Source: Conoideocrella luteorostrata | Lineage: Eukaryota > Ascomycota > Sordariomycetes > Hypocreales > Clavicipitaceae | Direction: 5' to 3' | Length of the DNA: 64,000 bases | NCBI GenBank assembly: GCA_032433595.1 | Contig: JASWJB010000106.1 | Coordinates: 1-64,000 of the forward strand | Shown: positions 56,551 through 64,000 of the stretch, in pieces | Numbering within the stretch: position 1 is the stretch's first letter | Layout of the letters: each line of letters starts with the position of its first letter | Program-made: the position numbers and the translations under genes | The notes under the pieces: generated by a model | Database searches by the model: none | Told to the model about the DNA's origin: nothing | What the model saw: only the letters and a program-made list of their open reading frames with translations

Positions 56551-59416
56551 TCAAGACTGACTTTTAACATTGGGTGCGCTCGCCTCGGCTGCAACTTCTG
56601 CTAGAATGTCCTGTTGCCGGTCATACCATGCAGCATCGTTGTTGTACAATTCCAAGAAGTTATCTGGAATTGGCGTCACCAAAGGTTGGTCCGGCGCAGT
56701 CGTTATGGTCAAGGTCTCCCTCGTGTCGGTGTTTGTCTTGTCGTCAGTCTTCGTGGCGACGGGCTTCCCAGTTTCAGTCTCCTTGTCATCAGTCCTCGTG
56801 GTGACAGTCTTCCCTGTGCTGGTCTTGTCATCAGTCCGCGTGGTAACAGTCTTCCCTGTGCTGGTCTTGTCATCAGTTTTTGTGGTGACGGTCTTCCCAG
56901 TTTCGGTCTTCTTGTCATCAGTCCTCGTGGCGACGGTCTTCCCTGTGCTTGTCTTGTCATCAGTCTTTGTGGTGACGGGCTTCCCAGTTTCAGTCTCCTT
57001 GTCATCAGTCCTCGTGGCGACGGTATTCCCTGTGCTGGTCTTGCCATCAGTCTTTGTGGTGACGGGCTTCCCAGTTTCAGTCTTCTTGTCATCAGTCCTC
57101 GTGGTGACGGTCTTCCCTGTGCTGATCTTGTCATCAGTCTTCGTGGCGACGGGCTTCCCAGTTTCAATCTTCTTGTCATCAGTCCTCGTGGTGACGGTCT
57201 TCCCTGTGCTGGTCTTGTCATCAGTCTTCGTGGCGACGGGCTTCCCAGTTTCAGTCTTCTTGTCATCAGTCCTCGTGGTGACGGTCTTCCCTGTGCTGAT
57301 CTTGTCATCAGTCTTCGTGGCGACGGGCTTCCCAATTTCAGTCTTCTTGTCATCAGTCCTCGTGGTGACGGTCTTCCCTGTGCTGGTCTTGTCATCAGTC
57401 TTTGTGGCGACGGTCTTCCCTGTGCTGGTCTTGTCATCAGTCTTTGTGGTGACGGTCTTTTCAGTTTCAGTTTCCTTGTCATCAGTCCTCGTGGTGACGG
57501 GCTTCCCAGTTTCAGTCTTCTTGTCATCAGTCCTCGTGGTGACGGTCTTCCCTGTGCTGGTCTTGTCATCAGTCTTTGTGGTGACAGGCTTCCCAGTGTC
57601 GGTCTTCTTTTTATCAGTCCTCGTGGCGTTGGTCTTCGTCACGTCGGTCTTCGTTGCTTCGGTCTTCGTTACGTCGGGCTTCGTTACGTCCGTCTTCGTT
57701 GCGTCGGTCTTCGTTGTGTTGGTCTTCGTTGTGTTGGTCTTCGTTGTGTTGGTCTTCGTTGTGTTGGTCTTCGTTGTGTTGGTCTTCGTCGCGTTGGTCT
57801 TCGTTGCGTCGGTCTTCTTAGATTCAGTCTTCTTAGCATCGGTTTTCGTGGCTTCGGTCTTCTTGGATTCAGTCTTCTTGGCTTCAGTCTTCTTGGCTTC
57901 AGTCTTCTTGGCTTCAGTCTTCTTGGCTTCGGTCGTCTTGGCCTCGGTCTTCCTGGCCTCGGTCTTCTTTGCTTCAGTCTTTTTGGCTCCAGTCTTCTTT
58001 GCGCTGTGCCCTCCGCGCCGCCCCCCTTTGTTAAGACTGAGCTCTGCATTGTGGAGATTTCCATCACCGGGTTCGTTAACTCCCGTTCGAGGTACTACTA
58101 CTGCAGGGCTTGAGGTCGATGTGACAAATGTCGTCGGGGTAGGTTTGATGCTAGGTGGTTTATTGTCAGTGGGCTTATCACCAGGTATATATGACTGTTC
58201 GAAGCCGTCTCGCCTGGCAATTCCCCCGTTGTCGCCGAATTCATCAGAAACCCCTTCATCTGTCGATCGCTTGGTAGACTTGTTCTCAATAATCGGCCTA
58301 ATATCTCCGTCTTCAGTGGGTGCCAGAGGCTGTTTCTTTTTGTCTCTTGGCGAGATCATCCTGGCTCCTAAGGCAAAGTACGCAAAGTTGTCTGCATTGT
58401 TAATGGCTTTCTTGTACCAGACCGTAAACTTTGTTTTGCTCAGACGGACACAATTCTTCCAACCATAAGAACCCACATTACCATCAACGTCATCCTTGGT
58501 GTTAATCGGAATCGCGTGCGTCAACTCGTGAAGCAAGGTTGTGTCCATCGTGCTGGCTACACCCATTGGTGTGACGTCGCCCACTTTCACCATCTTGGAT
58601 ATAATGGCTTTCCATTTCTGCGCAGGCAGAATCTTGTCTGTCTGGTCACCCCAGGTTTGAAACTTTGCTTTGCTCCATTTCGTTAAATATCCAGGGCATA
58701 GTTGCACCTGTGCAGGGTATTCCTGCCATGTGGTTTTGTCGATGGTTGCAATGAAAGTCCAAGCCTAGTGTACATATCAGCATCATGGCCGAGAGATCTG
58801 GAAGCAAAGCAATAGCGCAACTACTCACCTGGATAATGAAACCGTTCTCACAGAGTAATTGCTCACCCCTGCTCTTTGCCCGGTCGGCAAATGTCACGTC
58901 CAGTGGTCTGTCCAGGCTTTTGTCGCAGACCGCGTTTTTTCTTTTGGCTCCTTTGCAGTCCTGTCCCTTGACAAACCTGCTATAGTCGCAGTATATAACG
59001 ACATCATTCGTATCCAAGCCCACGTATTTACCCTTTGCATCTTGTTCAGCCGTCTTAATTGTAGAATATTTTGTCGCAATATTGTCGTACGTAATTGTAA
59101 TGTTGTGCCACGGCTCGCCGTTGGGGTCGACTTTTCCGTTCGTCGTCGCCTCATTGAATAGCCAGTTTACGAGGTCATTTTGGGCATCCCATGTAGGTCC
59201 ACTTCCCTCTTTTTTCATGTTTTTCATTAGATCCAAACCTGCCTGGTTGAGGTCCATGGCACCTGACATGGCCTTTTTTACCAGCACCTCATATTCCTTG
59301 CAAGAGCTGTCCAAGACCCAGGCCGCGTGGCTTATCATGGCAAAGGCCAGAAGCACAAAGACGGCGGACAAAGATGTCCCGTGAGGACGGCGCCACGTGG
59401 TAGCTTGGAGCCTCAT
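56551..59416 (-). CDS. Secreted HExxH metalloprotease with long Lys/Thr tandem-repeat tail
   Basis: Two exons (59416-58829 and 58764-56551) join at FIIQ|AWTFIATIDKTTW for 933 residues. The start is the first ATG (MRLQATTWRRPHGTSLS, then a hydrophobic VFVLLAFAMISHAAW), an N-terminal signal or anchor. The enzyme domain spans about 35-340: TTLLHELTHAIP gives the zinc motif His275-Glu276-x2-His279, and GSYGWKNCVRLS plus NADNFAYFALGARM follow, the pattern of M35/aspzincin peptidases. A linker (about 340-450) precedes about 440 residues of repeats of KKTEA-, KTNTT- and 29-residue TDDKTSTGKTVTTR/TDDKKTETGKPVATK-type units. The tail is extremely basic and Thr-rich, so perhaps O-mannosylated, wall- or polyanion-binding. 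Function of the tail is inferred. Confidence 0.88.
56700..57999 (-). repeat. Coding tandem-repeat array in the metalloprotease gene
   Basis: Two repeat classes lie in one reading frame. At about 57600-57999 are 15-bp units (GTCTTCGTTGTGTTG on the plus strand, five identical in a row near 57710-57780, and GTCTTCTTGGCTTCA types). At about 56730-57600 are 87-bp double units encoding two related 14- and 15-residue halves. Because all periods are multiples of three, every frame on both strands stays open for hundreds of codons. Array length is likely to vary between strains. Confidence 0.85.
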
Positions 59417-60974
59417 GGTGTCCGTATCGGCCAAAGATTCAAATAACAGAGTTTCGAGAATGCCTTGTATAAGGAAGAATACCGGACGATAGAGTTCCGA
59501 GAATGAGTTGTACGAAGAAGAATACTAAACGACTGTGGTTTCAAGAATGATTTGTAGAAGACTAGTGAACTGACTTGAATGAATTGCAAATTCTTGAGTG
59601 AGATATCTGAAGGCTCGGTGCCGCTACTTATATATTTCATAGCTACCTAGACAGAATTCCAAAAAGCTCATGTTCACCATAACTTAGCATCGCTCCGATG
59701 TACATCGATATCTTCGTCTGTGCAAATCAAATAGTAATCGCTACGTATAGAATGAGCTGACACCACTTCGACTACATTGTTTCTCAAAATTACTCCTCGA
59801 ACGCCCTGTTGGTTGGGCTGGTGCGGCATCGTTTCCGCAATTCCTTAGTAATCTGCTCCTGTATCTACGATCCGTGGACCTGGTTGTTTCAGATTATAAT
59901 GATCAAGGGGCATTGGAACAATCTTTTGAATCCTACCGCAGTAGAATCTCTTGTTGGCCAAATCCGGGGTATCAAAGGTCCTTGATATCATGACTGGGCC
60001 TGAAACGGCGGGAGCCAGCTTGTGGAGCGGCAGAGCTATTCCTCTGCTACTACTCTTATTTGATGACGGGAAATACATGTGCCGCGGGTACATGCAGCAT
60101 GGATCAACAGGCATCTCCGTTTGTTAAGTTCCCGAAAGCCCAGCAGAAAACGCAGGGGTTTAGATGCATCTTCTGAGATCCCAAGAGGCTCCAATCCAGG
60201 CACCTATCCGAGGCCCACTCTGCGGGCTGCCTACCAAAACGTCGCAAGTGATGGGCGTGTGGTGGACTTTTGGTATCATAGACAATAATTCGTGAGTTAA
60301 GCATTGTTAATTTGCTTACTTCCGTGAGCTAAAAGGCTCCACATCATACATGGTTGGAGCTTCTAGAGATTTCAGGAGGCATGGGGGCTACATCCGCTTT
60401 CGACCCCTGCAGCAAGCATTTAATGACTAAACCAATTTCTCCGCAGCCGGGCCCAATGTTGAGATGCGCAGACGCAGCTCCGGCTCGAAACGGCCCAGTT
60501 GAGTCTAAATGTGTCGGATCAGCAATGCGGCTTACATGTGCTGTTGGGTAGATCATAGACAATAATTTCATCTACTAGAGTCTTCCGTCGACCTACAATT
60601 TTGCTCTTTTAACTGAACGACGTTTCCAACATGTCGAAGGTGGACCAGAGGCTAGTTAGTTACTTGGTATGTCGCCTGTGCTAGTTCGTTGCAAGTACTG
60701 CGTCACGGATAAGCTCGTGAGAACCACTTCGTGAGACCTGGCTTGAAGAAACTATTTTGAAATGCTACTCTCATCGTTACCAAAAAAAGGAATGGCTTTC
60801 CACTTCCCCCTCCCTCGCTTCAGAGTTCATTGTGTAATGATGTATGTGTCAGGTGAAATACAAAAGTAAGACAACTGCACTGAAGACTGAAGGTGGTATC
60901 TGAGCAAAGTCGTGTTAGCATGTACCGTTTGCGTCTGACCATATCAAGTGAAGAAACACCTACATTATTTAAAT
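59417..60974. other. Intergenic region
   Basis: Promoter side of the metalloprotease and 3' side of the DUF7730 gene. A 16-bp direct repeat ATCATAGACAATAATT occurs at about 60277 and 60550. No gene recognised. Confidence 0.5.
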
Positions 60975-61868
60975 TCACTGCCAAGGTAGACGCTTGCGTT
61001 CTAGTACTGAACTACATTCCTCCTCGCTTAGCAACCTGAACGGGTAGTTTCCCTGTGCAGCCGCCTTGGCACAGTCCTCCTTGGGCCATGGCACGCAGAC
61101 GTCGAACTGTGGGACCCCCTTCATCCGAGCTAATGACTCAAACGGCTCAATCCACGGAGCATAACTCTCGTCGCCACGTAGGAGGCTTTCTATCCGAATA
61201 GTGAGCCTTTCTAAGCCGGAGAAGGCTGCCAGAAGGGAGCACATCGTATCCCAATTAGTATAATTATGAGACGGATCATCGATAGAATAGAGAGCTGGTC
61301 TTAAAATGTCCCATGTCAGAGTGAGTACACGAATTTCGCATCGTCTTTTGTCCAGGACAGTCCGCTGCAAGTACACTACAATATCCGGATGGTCTAGGTC
61401 GAACATGTTGTCCCTGTATATTATGGGGATGGTCTCGGCATATACAGCTCGACATGTTAGTGGTAGGGGAAGCAGACGAGCTGGTCTGGAGTGGTGGCCG
61501 ATCCAGCAGGTGTGAAATGGGTTTTCCAGGTGCAGTGCCTTTTCTTCGGCGCAAGCAAGGCCAGCGACCTTGCGCGGAGACCGAACGAGGCAAAGCAGAT
61601 GCCCACCGAGCACATGGCGCCAAATGATGACACGTATTTCCGGCGGCAGTCGGGTTAGGAGACTAGATTGAGTTTGGGGGTGAAATCGTTGTTTTTTTGG
61701 GCGGAACGGACGCAAGGAGGAAAGGATTGAGTTGGGCGGCTCTGCGGGCAGCGGCGGCGTCAACGCTCGTGGGCGCTGTTGTGGTAGCGGTCGAGGCGCA
61801 TACTGTTTTTGGTCGCGCCGATTGCATTCATGTATTGTTGGCCCGAGATTCAATCCCCATTTTTTCAT
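60975..61868 (-). CDS. DUF7730-type fungal protein
   Basis: A single exon of 297 residues starting MKKWGLNLGPTIHECNRRDQ. After a Pro/Arg/Gln-rich N-terminus, the core begins SSLLTRLPPEIRVIIWRHVLGG, an F-box-like helix, followed by LLPLPLTCRAVYAETIPIIYRDNMFDL, the hallmark (LLxTCRxVYxEAxxxLYxxNxF) of the DUF7730 proteins that are expanded in filamentous ascomycetes. The rest has LERLTIRIESLLRG and ends ERKRLPWQ. No signal or membrane segment is seen. The molecular role is unknown; comparison with F-box proteins suggests a protein-protein adaptor. Confidence 0.85.
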   Translation of the reverse strand: MKKWGLNLGPTIHECNRRDQKQYAPRPLPQQRPRALTPPLPAEPPNSILSSLRPFRPKKQRFHPQTQSSLLTRLPPEIRVIIWRHVLGGHLLCLVRSPRKVAGLACAEEKALHLENPFHTCWIGHHSRPARLLPLPLTCRAVYAETIPIIYRDNMFDLDHPDIVVYLQRTVLDKRRCEIRVLTLTWDILRPALYSIDDPSHNYTNWDTMCSLLAAFSGLERLTIRIESLLRGDESYAPWIEPFESLARMKGVPQFDVCVPWPKEDCAKAAAQGNYPFRLLSEEECSSVLERKRLPWQ

Positions 61869-63479
61869 TTTGGTGAGGTCAACAGCGTTTATGGACGAAG
61901 CAGGGACGGTGTCAGGGACGTGACGAGGTGGCAGAACTGAGCGAGCTTGTTAAAGACAGACGGCCTCGCAGCTTGAAGCACTTGGTTAACGACAGCTCGG
62001 ATGATCTTTTGACATGCAAGTAACTAACTTCCCGTCAGCAATTTTGGAGCCGACGTACTAGTTATACTTACTCTTTATACTCCGTACTAGCAGAGTAAGC
62101 AAATGTGCGAGGACCGCCGAGTGAACCAAGTTCTAGGGCAGTGTGACGCATCCACCAGCTGCAGCTATCATCAAAAACACCCCATTCATGCGTGCGGGCA
62201 AACACAGCCCACCCACCAAGTGTTGGTTGTAGGACTCTCCTGCATGTATGTTGAGGCACGCAAGGGCTCCTCGTGCCTATCACAGGCCCACGGTCCCCAT
62301 TTTCAGCTGGTGCCTTTGTGGTGACCCGCGCAGCGTGCCGAGCCCTGGCAAGTGGGATCACTGAGCAGGGTGCGGAGGATTGACCAATACTTTCATTACT
62401 GTAGTTACTACGGAATAAGTATAAAACCTTAATGTATTAATTCCATCGGACCGGAAACCCCACAGACGAGTACGGAGTACACGAGAGGAGTTTTGCGGGC
62501 CCCAAGGAGGGATGTGCTAGTTAGTTAGCACGCTGGCAGCTGCGGAAGTTCAATTCCCGTCTCACGCCTCTGGCATTTGTACCCCGTAATCTCAGGTTCC
62601 TCGGATCCTCAAACCCTCGGCCGAATCTTCAGATCCTCCATAAATCTCCACTTGCCGCTATGCGTCATCGGGCGACTTTTCTAGCGTCAGCTCATGCTAG
62701 CTAGCTTCCCGAGATGGCCGATTTGCTGGCTCTGAACGCGAGGTTTCGCCGCTCCGGGGCATGGAGAATCATGACACGTACCGAGACACCCAAATACACG
62801 GGCATGTCATGCCCGGATCAGCAGTATCGTCGCCCAATTTTCTCTGTGCCATGTCCTCCCCTTGCCGCCGTCCTACCAGGCAGTCCTATTTCAACCGGAT
62901 TGTTTGCCAATGCATAGCCACCGTCGTCTGGGCCTCCTGCATGTCTGTCCTGGAATTAGTTACGTTGCAGCCTGCAAGGGTTCCTCGTATGAGCATCTAG
63001 GCACGCACCATCCGGCAGCCTTGTCGGTTGCTGAGGATGGATCGCTTGGGTGTCACTAGACCCCTGTTGAGTCTGAACGGCGAATCTCTAATTTGACTCA
63101 GTGCAGGCCGATCCGGCGGCTGTCTTCGATCCAATGGCATGGGAACATGGCTCTTTAGGAAGACATTGCGATGCCGATGCTCCAGCCCCGTCACAGTACG
63201 GCGTCTGGTGATTGGGCCAGAACGTCAAACTTTTCACTGTTCGATGCAAGCATTCAGCTGCTTTCTGGTACCCGTGCTGCCGTCCCATAGTGCACACGAG
63301 CCAAGCAGTGCCCAGTCTTCTGCTGGAGTAGAGCTCAATCCCCACGCAGAAGATCATATTACAAACGCAAGTAGGAGCAATAACTTCATGTATCTATAAT
63401 AAAATGAATCCCTCTTTTGAGAGCTATGACTTGCCAGCTACTTGTCTAAATTAAAGTTTCTAATTGCGTACGCAACCCC
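61869..63479. other. Intergenic region
   Basis: No gene recognised. TACTCCGTACTAG at about 62080 and GAGTACGGAGTACAC at 62468 are further copies of the dispersed motif. Frames at 62103-63399 are short, in both strands, and unlike proteins. Confidence 0.5.
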
Positions 63480-64000
63480 TCAGTTTTGCAATCGGCTCCT
63501 CATCTCGCTCTTGATCCTCGTGACGGTGCCAGATCCACCGTACACCAAGCCAGTGTACACCATGGCGATGCTGGCGCCGGCGTTCAGCACCTGCAATGCT
63601 TGTTCTCCATTCGTGATACCGCCCGTAGCGAAAAGCAGCTTCTGCTTGTCAGAGCTGGCTGGCTGTGCATCCAGCATCTTTCGATAGCGGCCGACCAGAT
63701 TCAGCGTTCGCGCGAACATGGCCGGACCGGAGTAGCCACCAGTCTCCATCATGGCCCTCTGCTCCTTGTTGGTGAGTTTGACGCCATCCGGTACCAGGCC
63801 GGTCCGTCTCTTGGTGGTGTTTCCAACAATAACACCGTCGACGCCGCTTCGTCGCACGGCCTCGACGATTCCCTCCATCTGCGTGTCTTCATCTTCATCC
63901 GGCGACACCTTGACCATGACCCGTGGCTTGGACTTTCTATCCGTCCGGGCGGCCTCCTTCACAACAGCCGAGAGCAGTCTCGTCAGGGGCTCTGTAGCCT
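63480..64000 (-). CDS. Dihydroorotate dehydrogenase (class 2), C-terminal part
   Basis: The frame runs in from the right edge of the window (EPLTRLLSAVVKEAARTD) to a TGA at 63480, so only about 173 C-terminal residues are present. They show PRVMVKVSPDEDEDTQMEGI, VDGVIVGNTTKRRTG, GGYSGPAMFARTLNLVGRY, FATGGITNGEQALQVLNAGAS and MVYTGLVYGGSGTVTRIKSEM. These are the flavin-phosphate-binding glycines and NTT substrate motif of the family. The enzyme oxidises dihydroorotate to orotate in pyrimidine synthesis, in class 2 with quinone at the mitochondrial inner membrane. The N-terminal membrane region that would confirm the class lies outside the window. Confidence 0.93.
   Translation of the reverse strand, partial: ATEPLTRLLSAVVKEAARTDRKSKPRVMVKVSPDEDEDTQMEGIVEAVRRSGVDGVIVGNTTKRRTGLVPDGVKLTNKEQRAMMETGGYSGPAMFARTLNLVGRYRKMLDAQPASSDKQKLLFATGGITNGEQALQVLNAGASIAMVYTGLVYGGSGTVTRIKSEMRSRLQN

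Noticed and set aside
56570..58468. 632-codon plus-strand open frame (and further 499- and 286-codon frames) over the metalloprotease repeats
   Set aside because: All are by-products of repeats whose periods are multiples of three; composition is monotonous (FVLSSVFVVTVFPV-like) and only the minus-strand frame joins to a signal peptide and HELTH domain.
62500..62590. Possible tRNA: GAAGTTCAATTCCC near 62547 resembles a T-loop
   Set aside because: Stem pairing fails and no cloverleaf fits the flanking sequence.
1..64000. CRISPR arrays, phage or bacterial operons
   Set aside because: Spliced eukaryotic genes throughout and no regularly spaced repeat-spacer pattern.

Overview
The window is nuclear DNA from a filamentous ascomycete fungus. 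Genes carry short introns (about 50-230 bp) with GTRNGT donors and YAG acceptors, and the encoded proteins are typically fungal: Uba1, exonuclease V, a GH92 mannosidase, DUF7730 and DUF7600/F-box proteins, and a CAP22-like GPI protein. Gene content and the many intergenic TACGGAGTA motifs suggest a Sordariomycete, probably Hypocreales; this is an inference, not a search result.

Layout. 0.7-2.3 kb: a glutathionyl-hydroquinone-reductase-type GST on the minus strand. 2.8-4.6 kb: decayed DNA, namely an ABC-C transporter relic (two nucleotide-binding domains with no membrane domains) and the tail of a retroelement integrase. 6.8-8.7 kb: a four-exon MFS transporter. 10.3-21.6 kb is the housekeeping core: a divergent FolD-like protein, ubiquitin-activating enzyme E1, exonuclease V, a small conserved protein and a secreted NucA/NucB-type DNase. 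21.6-33 kb is an AT-rich, gene-poor, decayed block: a broken FAD/NAD(P)-binding oxidoreductase, a broken amidase, a solo LTR with perfect target-site duplication and unidentifiable AT-rich DNA. 33-45 kb is sparse accessory sequence: an APH-like kinase, a secreted protein with an LRAT/NlpC-like His...Asn-Cys signature, a tiny Cys-rich secreted peptide, an SDR fragment, a DUF7600 protein, a partial duplicate of the broken oxidoreductase and an F-box protein. 46.9-64 kb returns to intact genes: amidase, GH92 alpha-mannosidase, CAP22-like GPI protein, a secreted HExxH metalloprotease with a 440-residue Lys/Thr tandem repeat, a DUF7730 protein and the 3' end of dihydroorotate dehydrogenase.

No operon-like pathway ties the genes together. 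The pattern is an alternation of conserved housekeeping blocks with decayed, transposon-scarred blocks that hold several secreted or effector-like genes. Premature stops in the decayed genes are of the kind produced by C-to-T or G-to-A change, compatible with repeat-induced point mutation (RIP), but other indels are present too. No tRNA, rRNA or CRISPR array was recognised. Exon boundaries were derived by hand from splice signals and reading-frame continuity.
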